This document shows positions 54,035 to 64,000 of a stretch of DNA of 64,000 nt, piece by piece. Origin of the DNA: Atriophallophorus winterbourni (lineage: Eukaryota; Platyhelminthes; Trematoda; Plagiorchiida; Microphallidae); assembly GCA_013407085.1 (NCBI GenBank), contig JACCGJ010019090.1:1-64000 (forward strand), in the 5' to 3' direction. The position numbers and the translations under genes were made by a program. Numbering within the stretch: the stretch's first letter is position 1; each line of letters starts with the position of its first letter. The notes under the pieces are model-generated. The model saw nothing but the letters and a program-made list of their open reading frames with translations, had not been told where the DNA came from and did no database searches.

Positions 54035-54041
54035 TGTTGGT

Positions 54042-54429
54042 AACGACTATAAAGAAGAGAAAAAATACGCTATTCACCGTTTTCTGTATGAAAAGATGAA
54101 TGAGGCGATTATTATTTTTACTTGTGGATGTGCAGTATTATGGTTATGCAAAGAACACCATGCCATCTTGGTTTGATTATTAACGAGCTGAAGTCAGCCC
54201 GCTGAAATTTCAAATATTTTCAAGCAAAGCTGCGTACCTCAACCAATCAGAAATTTTACCTACGCTTGAGCCATCTAGGAGTGAGAATAGGCGTCATTGC
54301 TTGATCTCCTGCACTAGTATCACAATGCAAGGTTAGTGAATAAACAGGAACCAAATGGATCATTCAGCTTGAAATAACATTGCTGCAATTAAAGTATGAT
54401 ATCAGCCAATGCCAACAGATAAGGAGCAC
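54042..54429. other. Spacer without a gene
   Basis: AT-rich; no ORF or repeat is recognised. Confidence 0.4.
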
Positions 54430-54668
54430 TTAACACCAATGGAAAACCGTCTTCTTAAGTTCAACGACAGAAGTTTTAAAAGGCACGTCAGAAAATAAAA
54501 AAATTGGGAAATCGAACAAGAAAACTGATGAGCTCAAATAAGAGCGAAACACGAGTCCAGTGCTTCCAAAGTGGACCGTCGTGATAAACTTTTTGAATAT
54601 TTCGAAGGACTTGGTACTGATGAGTAGTCGCCAAAACATAAGAAAACTGAAAACCTGGCAGCGCTTAC

Positions 54669-54885
54669 CGAAAGAATTGGTGTACCTGTACACGGTACTA
54701 ATGGCAGAACTGACCGATTCCGGAATGGTTGATGCATCGGATTCCGGTGGAGCAATCGCTTGATTCACACCGCCGCGAAGGACGACAGAGTGGGAACGTT
54801 CGGCGAGTTCACGCAAGAGTCTCAGAACAAAAGTTTGATTGTTAACCGGATCAGCACTGTTGACAAGCTTGAAAGAATGCATTAG
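54669..54885 (-). CDS. Candidate host exon, unidentified
   Basis: The minus strand has an acceptor (ttttcgatttttAG) and a donor (TTCG|GTAAGC) around 217 bp that encode LMHSFKLVNSADPVNNQTFV, then LRLLRELAERSHSVVLRGGV and NQAIAPPESDASTIPESVSS, ending VYRYTNSF. The leucine-rich helix followed by a Ser/Pro linker reads like real protein, and codon use is balanced. It ends in phase 1. It has the same direction as the RBM26-like gene but no match I can name, so it may be an upstream exon of that gene or of a neighbour. Confidence 0.5.
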
Positions 54886-54984
54886 CTAAAAATCGAAAAC
54901 GAAACTGTTCAGGTAGGAAGTGCAAAAATATATTTATTGTCGAAATTTAGGATTTAATCGTAATGTGACCTTCCGGAAAAACGT

Positions 54985-55325
54985 GTCTGATTAACTGATC
55001 GGATATGCAACGCAACAATCCGTATAGAATCTTTGGTAGCGACGTGGGTATCGAAAAGCAAGTTAACACATAGACTTCGCTGGTTAGGTCACATATTCTT
55101 CTTCTTCTTCAATGTCGCTCTACTGGTTCACAAAACTTGCTTGAATGTATGTTTGATTCGACGGGTAGGCGACTCATCTCAGTGTGTCTGTGCCTAGCAG
55201 TCTCTTGGTTCACTAGCAATTAGGCGTCACTCTTCCCCACTTTGGTAGAATTTTTACCATGCTACGGCTGTTAAGCACTTGGTACGCGCTACCGGTTTAA
55301 CGCGGTCTGTGATGATGATGATCCA
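54985..55325 (+). pseudogene. RTE-2 C-terminal and 3' UTR fragment
   Basis: It encodes GSDVGIEKQVNTHRLRWLGHI, the end of the RTE-2 thumb. It then has the 3' UTR ('gtcgctctactggttcacaaaacttgcttg', 'gctgttaagcacttgg') and a short GAT tail at 55,312. An insertion of 'cttcttcttcttc' follows the coding part. Confidence 0.7.
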
Positions 55326-55710
55326 CAATTGGTGAAAACCGTCAAATGTGCTGATGCTGATTTGACCACCCTTAAACAGATTTCGTAGGTTTGGAGAAGA
55401 GCCACCAGCTTTCAATCGATTTATTGATTTAATAAACAACTCGATTCTCCAATCGGTAACAAGATGTATAATATCTGGTCAAGGCTCATGATGTCACACG
55501 AGGAAATGGAAACCGTGGAAAGACAGAGCTTAGGTGTTCTTCGAGGCAGAAAAGCGGTGATTTTCTAATTATTGACGATACTACAGTTTAACTCAGCGAT
55601 AATGCCACTTCCATCCTTGTTTTTGAACATCATGACCAATTTTTGCTAGAGATCGCGTACACTGCCAGTCATGCTTGCACATTCCATCCGCTCGACCTGA
55701 TTTAAACACC
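55326..55710. other. Spacer without a gene
   Basis: No ORF or repeat is recognised. Confidence 0.4.
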
Positions 55711-55721
55711 ATTAATTCAAC

Positions 55722-56415
55722 TTACTTACTTTACTTTAATTTTGTGCGGCTGGCTCCACGGGTGGATTAGCCGGTTTCATTGATGTCTCGGATCGCACTA
55801 GCCCACGCACGTCGATCGGAGGCGAGATCGTTGCAGATCGTGATCCAGTCTCGTTCCCACCTGCGAACTCCGTAGACGGTACGCAGACCCATTGAGACAT
55901 CATCATGAAGTTTCTTGGGGGTAGTGTACAAGTGATGTCCCCAGCACCACTCGGTGTTTGTTCGAGTACACCTCTCTAGCCTTTGCACAGCCAAGTGCAA
56001 CCTACAAGGCAGCAGGGAGTTGGCAGATAAACGCGCTGTGCGCCAGTTATCTACCTACGGGACTTCTCTCCGGATTTTTCCTCGGGGTTTTCTCCCGAAG
56101 CCTTTCCCGCAATCGGGTGACCCACAAGGCAGTGGGGGTTTGGGGTCAGGGTTTTCCTTCCCCTAGATGGATTGCCAGTAGCTGACGAGCTCCATCTGCC
56201 CGGAGCAAACTGGTTTTAAGGCGCCAGTCACCCACCTTCGCCCATTCTCCTGTCAGTAAGAGCAGTTCCGCCGGGCTTGTGAAAGCCACTCGTGCAGGCC
56301 AGGAGTTGGACTTGGTTGTCAGAGGCTATTTGAGACGCACGCCACGTGGGAGTATTTTATAGATAGTAGGTGGCTCATTCCTACTATCACCCCCGGCTGT
56401 GACGACCTTTGGAAC
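55722..56415 (-). mobile_element. Long NA-RTE variant with an RTE ORF end
   Basis: This reverse copy of 694 bp is flanked by a perfect 11-bp duplication ATTAATTCAAC (55,711-55,721 and 56,416-56,426). Besides the shared front and tail it keeps about 150 bp (55,770-55,920) that encode LRTVYGVRRWERDWITICND and LASDRRAWASAIRD, the C-terminus of an RTE protein. This longer form supports the view that NA-RTE elements are internally deleted RTE copies. Confidence 0.88.
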
Positions 56416-56450
56416 ATTAATTCAACGCTAGTGAAAAGCTTATTTTTATT

Positions 56451-56640
56451 TAACACGGGTGTACAATGATGTCGTTTTTTTGTACCGTGCAGGTAACCCC
56501 GTGACAAATTAATTTGCCTCTGGTACCGATCTGCACGCGTCAAAACGTTGGAGTCTCACTTTCCTTTTGATTTGTTTCTGTCTAGATTGGGGCAAACTGA
56601 CAGTATCCCAAGCCATCCGCACTTTGATTAAATCTCGGCT
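56451..56640 (+). repeat. SINE-2 copy, diverged
   Basis: It has 'cacgggtgtacaatgatg', 'gtgacaaattaatttgcctctggtaccgatctgcacgcg', 'ggagtctcac' and 'gattggggcaaactgacagtatcc', and ends near 56,635. It is one of the older copies. Confidence 0.65.
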
Positions 56641-58754
56641 TACTACTTCATATATAATATTTCCTAAAGTTCCTAAAGTATAAGTTATACAGCGTCAAAG
56701 CAGATTTTCATTTGAAAATTGCGAAATCTAATGAAATCTTTGAGTTGACTGTCCAATCATGAGGACTTGTATTAGCTAATTTCAAAGCAAAACACCATCG
56801 TAAGCGACCATTACCAGAGCCTTTGAAGGTTTTGGATAAGAGCAACAGCGAACAAAAACAACAGATGATAGACGTAGGTTGAATGTTGATTAAAATTATT
56901 ACATTTTTAAATTCTGTAGTTACAAACAGAAAACAAAAATTGGCATTTTATATGTATAGCGCCGTTTGATACTGTCCTGGATAATGATGAATGTTTAACT
57001 AGGAATATCTCTGTAATTTTGGAAGTCATGGATTATTGTCTGAACCCCAAGTGACAAAGATTTTCAAGCAAAACTATGAGTAAGCAAGAAATGTTATGCG
57101 TCTTTTGAGTCAGAAATAATTGAACTGTTCACGGTGACATATGTTTTCGATCGAAAACTTATCTTCGTAACATTGATTCGGTATATGAACTAAGTTCACC
57201 TGTCTTATGGGATAATATATAACTTGCATGTCCAGTGACCCGTTTCTTTAACCTGCGGCCCGAGCTGGGGTAAGATTAGCAGTTAGCCAGAATCTTGGGC
57301 GCATTCCGTCACTTGCCGTTTATCATCCTAACAAGCATGAACACCGCTCAGCCACATCGTGATAAGCCACTGGCAGCCAGATAGTGTTGAAAACTGCATG
57401 TCTCAATGATGTTCTAATGTAAATTTAGATCACGCTATAGTATACCCAACAATTAACCTTCCGTTTGTAAGCAATCTCAAACTAGGTCATTCACACCAGA
57501 CACAAAATCTCCATCTTTCTTGCTAGCTAGAAGCAGATTCTGAAAATCTTTATTGCATGCACTTTCAGAAAATCGGACGATCGAGCTAGGTTTTTATTGA
57601 ATACACTTCAAGTAATCAATTACGAATGTCTCAAATGTGTAAATTCTCTTCTCGACCATCGCGCCGATGGATCTCTGCCGAGTTCCTCATGCGGTTTGAC
57701 TGGCGCCGTGACATATCGAAAGTTTTAAAGTATGAAGATGTTCATAAGTTTCTAGAAATCTTAATTGAAGAGAGCCTGAGTCATGACCAGAAGTATTCTT
57801 GGATAGAACGCAACAAAGAGATGGATCGGTCATGGGCAAAATGTGAAGGCTCTTCCTATTAATGAGCCCTGATCCATAATGTCCGAGTGCAACTATCTCG
57901 AAATTGATGTTTCGAGCACAACTAACCTTCATAAGCGTATAGAAACATTGAATAATACATCAGCAGTTTAATCAGCACCCTATAACAAGCATAATCGCAT
58001 GTTCCACGATTGCTTAGAGTGAATAGCATTGTTATCCCCGCCTAGTGTCGAAGCGGCACACATCGTTGGTCCTACTTCGGTGTAGGCAACAGGGTAGTAT
58101 CATGACTACGTTCAACGATGCCGATGACAACGCTTTGTACCCCCCTTCTCGCTTTGTACATCTCATTGTTTATGTGGAACGGCACTATATCTGTATCAGA
58201 TTGTGCAAATATAATATATATAACGACGCCTCTGGAATAGAAACGATTTAAGCTTGAGCTTGAAGAAAAGGATCTACTCTAAGTCGTTGTGTGCAATACT
58301 GCTTTACGGGAAAAAATTTGGGATAATTTGAGCAAATGTTTAGAGGCTGGAGGTTTTCGACCGTTTCTATTTGCGCAGGATTGATCACACAACACGTTTT
58401 GAACTCTGAGGTCATGCACCGTTTCTTGGAAAGCAACGGCAAAAGCTTTCAAACAGATTCGTGAAAAGCAGGATTTCGTTCAGTAGAGGATGTGCCGATC
58501 ATATATTCACTCTTTGGCAAGCCCTAGACCCTTATCACATTTACAGGAAGCCACTGTGGCTAACTTAATTGATTTTAAGGTACCATCAACTCGGTTGACA
58601 GGAGCGTATTATTTATCGTCTTATTGCACAAAATTGTGTCCGCAAAAGAACGTGGACATATTTCGTACACTTTATTCCTATAGTTCTGGGCGCGACATCG
58701 TGTGCAATAGACTGAGTCTGTTTGTTGTCAAGTGAAGTGGTGAGGAAAGTATGT
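56641..58754. other. Region without a recognised gene
   Basis: A 78-codon forward frame at 57,626-57,862 starts MSQMCKFSSRPSRRW and has a helical, charged middle (DWRRDISKVLKYEDVHKFLE). It has an ATG and a stop, but no homology I know and no clear splice sites. The rest shows neither transposon domains nor repeats from this window. Confidence 0.4.
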
Positions 58755-58975
58755 TATGAAAACAGCGAGGAAGCTGTCATGCTGATGTCGCTCTACGCGT
58801 TCACAACACTTGCTTGAATGGATGTTTGATTCGAGGTCTGTGTGCCTAATCTTTTGTAGGTTCCGTAGCTTTTTAGGTCTCACCCTTCCCATATCTGTTC
58901 GAATTGTTTATTATGTCATGGTTGTACGGCAGTTAAGCAGTTGGTCCGTTCTGTCAATGACGGTGATGATGTGAG
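58755..58975 (+). mobile_element. RTE-2 3' UTR fragment
   Basis: It matches 52,430-52,652: 'gcgaggaagctgtcatgctgatgtcgctctacgcgttcac', 'ctcacccttcccatatctg', 'catggttgtacggcagttaagcag', then a short 'ggtgatgatg' tail. Confidence 0.7.
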
Positions 58976-58984
58976 TCAACTTTA

Positions 58985-59400
58985 TCGCAGCTGGTGGTTT
59001 GAGGCAAGGACATCCAATTTCTCCATTTTAGCAAAATTTTGTAAGTGACGCTACAATGGCATATCGACAACTGGCATTAAGATAAGCTGTTATAAGCAAA
59101 TTTTTTATTAAGATCATGCTGAAGGATGTTCAGGCTACCCTGGGCCGATTATGTAGTATCATAGCATCTTTTTGAGTGCGCATTACACCATCTGAGAGTA
59201 ACATTTCGTTACAGGGTACAGATCCGACAGAAACTGCGCTAAGCCAAACCAATGATGTACTCGTGACTGTGAACTTTTTACCTATCCGGGAAGTTGCAAT
59301 ACTACAGCAAAGTTAACGTTTAGTAATTTGGTTATAGGTGTCGTCAGAGACTTGTCTCTAGATCTCAGAGGCAGAGTTCATAAGCCAACCGTTGGTGCGT
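58985..59400 (+). pseudogene. RTE-2 reverse-transcriptase scrap
   Basis: GGLRQGHPISPF near 59,000 matches the RQGCPISPFLFNF box of RTE-2. Degraded text for the YADD and following helix regions comes after it (compare 51,480-51,860). It has many stops. Confidence 0.6.
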
Positions 59401-59689
59401 TTTTTGCTGTACGAATATGAAAAATATGGACATTTCGGAAATCGGAAATAAGACTTCAGTAGCTCCCGAGATGGGGTCCGATATCCAAATTAGCAAGGGC
59501 TTTTACTCTAAGTGACATGGCTGAAAATCATGTTCAGTGGAGGTTTTGTGGTAGCCATTTTCTTATAGCGTTTGATCAATCGTGTCCGTTAGCAAGTGGA
59601 GTAGCAAGGAAAGTTCGTTACGGTGCGTGAAATTTTAACAACACTTTCCGCTCACGGTCGCGGCGATCCCGCGAAGCATGATCTGCTTG
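59401..59689. other. Spacer without a gene
   Basis: Nothing is recognised. Confidence 0.4.
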
Positions 59690-60680
59690 CAGTGGCTAAG
59701 ATTAAACGTAAGCCATCTATGACAATAATCACATCGGCTATTGTTGAACGCAGCTCATCATAATGATCAGAGACAGCATTACATCGATAGCATGTACCGA
59801 TTTCTTAAAAGTTATGCAACCATGGCAAAATAAAATCACGAAAGATTAATAAGGGCGGGAATTAATCAGTTACGGAATCACTAGAAGAGTGAGCACAAAC
59901 AAACTGGGAGGTGATGAATACACACAGGATGGAACACACATTAAATCAATTTTTGTGAAAGAGTAAAGCGGCATCAGCGCGACATGTTCCTTGCTGCGTT
60001 AACTGCCAAGCATCATAACAAGCTTTCCTTGTCACTCCACTTACTTTTGCTTTTGTGCGACTATCTCCTCTTGGAGGATGAGTCGGCTTCAATGAAGATT
60101 ATTGGAAATTTGGAAACAAAGCGGCGTCCCCAGCATTACTCGGCGTTTGTTCGAGTCAGGTTCTCTAGCCTTTGCACAACCAAGTGCGACCTGCAAGGCA
60201 ACAGGGAGTTGCCAGAAAGAAGTGGTGTGCACCAACTAACCGTATGCCAGACTCTGTTTCAGATTTTTCCTCATGGTTTACTCCCGAACATACAAGATTA
60301 CGCAAACAACCCAAAAGGTTGATTACAGCAAGGTCACTGAACATGGTTTGGAGACATATATTGAAGCGTAACTAGCAACTGCGATATCTGATCTCGGGGA
60401 CCTCAGCCTGATTGAAGAGTGGCAGATTACTAGTTACAGTTTTCAATTGCCTATGTCACGTGACGGTTTGGCTACCACGCGTTCTGCACCAGCCGGGATG
60501 TGGCGTCGCATAAAAAATCAGTTTCGAAAGTCAGTGGTGCCGCATTCATAAAACGTAATTCAGAAAGTGAATCCGTGAAGGTTGATCTGTTTCTCTATAT
60601 CAACATTACTACCGAAAATCGTCTTACGGAGAGCGTCGGCACGTTTGTGACGGTAACAGCTAACGTAGCTATTTGAGCAG
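59690..60680 (-). mobile_element. RTE-2 3' half fragment with nested NA-RTE
   Basis: This minus-strand RTE-2 end spans the 3' UTR (59,750-60,030, 'cgatagcatgtaccgatttcttaaaagttatgcaaccatgg') and the C-terminal coding region (60,290-60,680, the reverse of 'aatgttgatatagagaa' and 'cgacgccacatcc'). It is interrupted by an NA-RTE copy at 60,033-60,288. The flanks match the uninterrupted fragment at 38.7-39.1 kb. Confidence 0.75.
60033..60288 (-). mobile_element. NA-RTE element, 5'-truncated, in RTE-2
   Basis: This reverse copy starts (3' tail) 'ttacttttgcttttgtgcgactatctcctc' and ends at 'ggtttactcccgaaca', with the front missing. In the fragment at 38.9 kb the two flanking RTE-2 parts are nearly adjacent, which proves the insertion. 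Confidence 0.8.
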
Positions 60681-61048
60681 CTACCGTGATTCGCCGCTGT
60701 ACTACTTGATTACCTTTCTCAACTCTTACAAACTCAGATGCAAATTAAATTTCCAGAGTAAATTTTCCACACACCAAATTATAGTGGGCAGGAAGATGCA
60801 TCTGATTAGCATGGTTTAGCGATAACTATAAATCATCACATTAGTCCGCGAAAAAGGCGTGATTTTTACATGACTATTTTCCATGTGTATAACCTGACGT
60901 TATACTCCGGTGCAAAATACAAAAGGCGACATCTACCGCCACCTTTAATCTGCTTTTAACAGAGTTCAAGGCAATGAACTTCGTATTTGTGGCTGATGCT
61001 TCAAAGGCACGAAAGAGGCATTGGTTTGTACACCAAACTTAATTCAGG
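60681..61048. other. Spacer without a gene
   Basis: No ORF or repeat is recognised. Confidence 0.4.
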
Positions 61049-61240
61049 GCAAACATAGTCTGGCAACTCCCTGCTGCCTTGCAGGTCGCACTTGGTTGTG
61101 CAAAGGCTAGAGAAGCTGACTCGAACAAAATCCGAGTGGTGCTGGGGACGCTGCTTTGTACCCAAATTCCCAAGAATCTTCTTTGAAGCCGACTCATCCT
61201 TCAGGAGGAGATAGTCGCACAAAGTAAAGTAAGTAAAGTA
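61049..61240 (+). mobile_element. NA-RTE element, 3' 190 bp
   Basis: This plus-strand copy starts within the element ('tctggcaactccctgctgccttgcagg') and ends 'gtcgcacaaagtaaagtaagtaaagtaag', with a duplicated tail unit. 5' truncation with an intact 3' tail is the mark of target-primed reverse transcription. Confidence 0.85.
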
Positions 61241-62371
61241 AGAACTGGACTGTGAGAAGGGTAATATTTTCATATAGGCAGTGATCCACAACCACCCATA
61301 TATTTGTGACACTGAACGCCAGCACTTCAAGAAACAATCGGATACGTGACGCGAGACAACGACAGATGAGATAACAATATTCTGATAATCCGCTATCCAG
61401 TTTCTAAGAGGCAACAAAATGCGGTATGTAAGCAATCTATGTGTAAAATAGATAATTCAAATTGCTGAATCGGTAATGGGACAGGATCGACGTCAAACAC
61501 TGGTAGAAACGGAACTATTATTCGATTTGACTGGTCGACGGAATAATTTACAATTTTCGTTAACAAAAGATTTGGAATTAAACATAACTAACTTTGTGAA
61601 TCTGGTAAGACAAAGATGTGTTGTTAGTAGGCTCCAATTTCATTGCAACTAGCAACTTGTGCAGCCCATTGATCAAAGAAACGGACCAAACGGTTTTCTT
61701 TGAAAATTCACCATTCAAATCATCAAGAACGAATTCAAAAAGTAAGTTTTGGAGAGAAACATCCTTGTTATTGACATACATTAATCTTGAAGATTCAATG
61801 GATGAAACAATTTTGCTTACTTTTCGACCGGATCAAAAGATAGATAGAGAAAATCTTTGGATTCAATTCGAAAACAGCTGCCCTGTTTAGCTTCCTAGTG
61901 ATAAACAGCAGTAATAAACGGCAAATCAAACCAGTGCAGAAGCGACTCCAAAGTTTTCGCGATTATCCAAGGAAAAGAATACCTATAATTCGAATGAAGA
62001 CGGCCACACATTAAACTCTCATAATGGGGAGGGATGGGTCAATTATTACAATTATCTTTTAAACATTTGTATAGTGCTGCAAAGCGTTGCCACCGCCATT
62101 ATTCATGCCAAACAATTTTGCATCAATTCCATTTAAAAAACATTTTGTCCACAAAACAGTCATGTGAACAACAGTTGAAAACACCACAGAGTCAAATTCT
62201 AGTTTGATCAGAGTTCTAATTAAATTGAAAAAAACTTGAATAACGTACTGCATTTAATCCACAAAATGTGATGAGTTCGAATCTAGTTTTAGTTGAGTTA
62301 AAAAATGTGCAGTCATTGTTTTTAAGGAATATAAGGATAACAACTATGACGCAGTTCCCTGTCCTGACTAT
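61241..62371. other. Region without a recognised gene
   Basis: A 90-codon forward frame (61,618-61,890) with ENSPFKSSRTNSKSKFWRET and DQKIDRENLWIQFENSCPV could be an exon or a dead ORF. I recognise no family and see no convincing splice pair. Confidence 0.35.
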
Positions 62372-62470
62372 CACCCTTGGTCTGACGAAGCTTCTGTGTC
62401 AGAAGTTAAACGTTACCCAAAACTACTTTAACCGATTGCACTCAAATTTCTTTGCATGCAGTACTTAATT
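62372..62470 (+). ncRNA. Hammerhead-like repeat, copy 2
   Basis: It reads CCTTGGT CTGACGA AGCTTC (7-nt loop) GAAGTT AAACGTT ACCCAAA. Stem I (UUGGU with ACC.AA) pairs better than in the copy at 34,895. G12 of the core is changed to U here. Shared sequence continues for about 50 bp after the motif ('ctaaccgatt', 'tttctttgcatgca'). Confidence 0.4.
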
Positions 62471-62639
62471 TATTCACGGAAATTTTTGATGGATTTGACC
62501 AACATATAATCGAGCTAAAAGTGTGTATACGTTTCTAAAAAATAGTATGCATCAATATCAAGGTTATCACACTTAAGAAATAAGTTTACCGATCGTTGAT
62601 TTCTCACTTAAATTTGCACTTAACACTGTTAATTTAAAT

Positions 62640-63980
62640 GGTAGAAGCGGGTGACAGGACCAGGAGATGCATTTGCGGAACAAGCTAGCTTGGTACGCTA
62701 CGATATGAATAAATGACCTCCCTGGTCTGATGACATGGCCAATCTGTTGATTGCGGATGATGTGAATTTATGGCGTCAAATTACTTTACCCTCATTATCA
62801 CGATATTGTGCTGTCCGACCTGGACAAATGCCCGTCAACTTGAACTTAATCCCTGAAAATCAAGTGATCCCAAGAGTTTAGCACGAAAACGACCTTTGAA
62901 AAATTATTCCGACTGATCAATGTTGCAAACCAGTGCCAGAAGCCGACCAGACAAGATGAGATCAAACTTGGCCTCTTCAAACGATGCATGACCCCAGTAT
63001 TATACAACAGCTTGTTTACACATACTGTTCGTGTATAGAACTTGTCAGAGAAAGACATTAGTCTCCTGGAACGGCCACAAAGAGCAAGAGAATTAGTTCT
63101 CAGATTTTTCCATTGTTCATAGTTCCTCCGCTTTCGTATGCTGAACCTGTTTCCTGTTCAATACAGACTTCTGAGAAAATGTATATCTTTTCAGCTGTGC
63201 ACCACCGTGTTCATCATTGCAATTCCTTACTAACAATTAGTCACAAAGTTTACCATCGTGGCCGGTTTCAAACCAGCCGTTCAACGAATATGAAAATTCA
63301 AGGATCCGACAACAGAGATACGTTTATCGCGGATTTAGAAAAAGTAATCCAATGGATAGACACTGGACTTGCCAGTAAACTTGGAGAAGAGAGCTGCGCT
63401 CTGACGTCCGATTCAGCGATGACACAACTAGAAGTCGTCAAAGTAACCATCAGAATAGCTGCGGCTCAGAAAGAGTAAGATCTCGGCATTGCCATTACAG
63501 TATATTTTAAGTGGTCTACTCGGTGTGCCGAGCAACAAACAAGGCTCGAAGGGAATTGTTCAGACTGCGTTCAGCGTTGTCATGCCGAAAACTTCATACT
63601 TTCATCCCCGACTTAGAACACTGTACCTAATCCTAGGCACCGTACTTGAAAAATATATTGTCTGCAAAGGGTCCAGCGCCTTGCAACTAGGATGGTTGAT
63701 GTTCAGACAGGTAAATCCTGAGTCAAGACTCAAGGACCTAGACCAGTTCTCACTGAAACGGCGGAGACTGCGAGGCGACCTAATAGAAGCCTTTAAGCTG
63801 AATAACTAATACTTGCCCCTAAAGCAGCTACAAGTGGTTCTTAAGGTTAGACCAGGCTGCTAGTACATGAACACTTTTCAGCAACGGTATGGTCAACAAC
63901 TGGAACAAGCTCTCAGATGGAATGATAAATCTCCATAACGTGTTAAACTTTCTATCACTATACTCAAATATGTGCAGGAT
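62640..63980 (+). pseudogene. CR1 C-terminal remnant at the right edge
   Basis: Forward frames give TLFKRCMTPVLYNSLFTHTV, EKDISLLERPQRARELVLRF, then after about 500 bp RLKDLDQFSLKRRRLRGDLI, EAFKLNN, and VNNWNKLSDGMINLHNV. These are the thumb and C-terminal motifs of a CR1 ORF2 in the correct order. About 63,113-63,640 interrupts them with an unrelated 121-codon frame (KIQGSDNRDTFIADLEKVIQ). The subfamily differs from the other CR1 copies here. Confidence 0.65.
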
Positions 63981-64000
63981 GTGCAATCATGCACTTCTAT

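Noticed and set aside
57626..57862. 78-codon forward ORF with ATG and stop
   Set aside because: No homology, no splice support and no neighbours of the same gene; kept only as a note in the region entry.
63240..63290. GAAACCGG next to a hairpin-like stretch, resembling the 47.8-kb ribozyme
   Set aside because: There is no CUGANGA box upstream and the cleavage position is CC rather than UH, so it fails the hammerhead pattern.
1..64000. CRISPR arrays, tRNA or rRNA genes
   Set aside because: No regularly spaced repeats, cloverleaf genes or rRNA-like stretches were seen; the genome is eukaryotic.

Overview
This is a eukaryotic, repeat-dominated window with no bacterial organisation. I infer a flatworm, most likely a digenean trematode. 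The reasons are the mix of CR1-type and RTE-type non-LTR retrotransposons, Ty3/Gypsy gag fragments, a Mutator-like (MULE) transposase split by micro-introns of 32-38 bp, and moderate GC content. The species cannot be told from the sequence.

Layout. 1-14.45 kb is a pile of minus-strand non-LTR retrotransposons: an RTE element (RTE-1a, 231-3870) and three CR1-like elements (CR1-I 3.9-8.0 kb, CR1-II 8.3-10.0 kb, CR1-III 10.3-14.45 kb), all broken by frameshifts. 14,452-25,645 is a head-to-tail duplication of a ~5.5-5.7 kb block made of a MULE transposase gene, a 5'-truncated CR1 and a Gypsy LTR+gag fragment. 25.9-26.7 kb is a small LTR retrotransposon with paired 155-bp LTRs and a 5-bp target duplication. 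26.8-31.3 kb holds more CR1 and RTE remains.

33.6-44.6 kb contains the only host gene I can identify: the 3' part of a minus-strand RBM26/RBM27-type RNA-binding protein gene. Five exons join in phase 0 and end in a terminal exon with a stop codon. Its introns are filled with RTE elements and two non-autonomous repeat families. One, here called NA-RTE, looks like an internally deleted RTE with an AAAGTAAG tail. The other, here called SINE-2, has a hairpin and a CATAC-type tail.

44.7-64 kb is again mostly repeats: a second RTE family (RTE-2, 49.3-52.7 kb plus several 3' ends), more NA-RTE and SINE-2 copies, one NA-RTE copy carrying a MULE 5' fragment, two candidate host exons, and a degraded CR1 at the right edge.

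The most notable small object is a complete hammerhead-ribozyme motif at 47,789-47,831 (minus strand), with all conserved core nucleotides, a paired stem II, a paired stem I and a palindromic stem III. Weaker hammerhead-like sequences lie at 32.37, 34.9 and 62.4 kb. Nearly every transposon ORF here is a pseudogene. MULE copy B is close to intact: its four exons total 1679 nt, one base short of a 560-codon frame.
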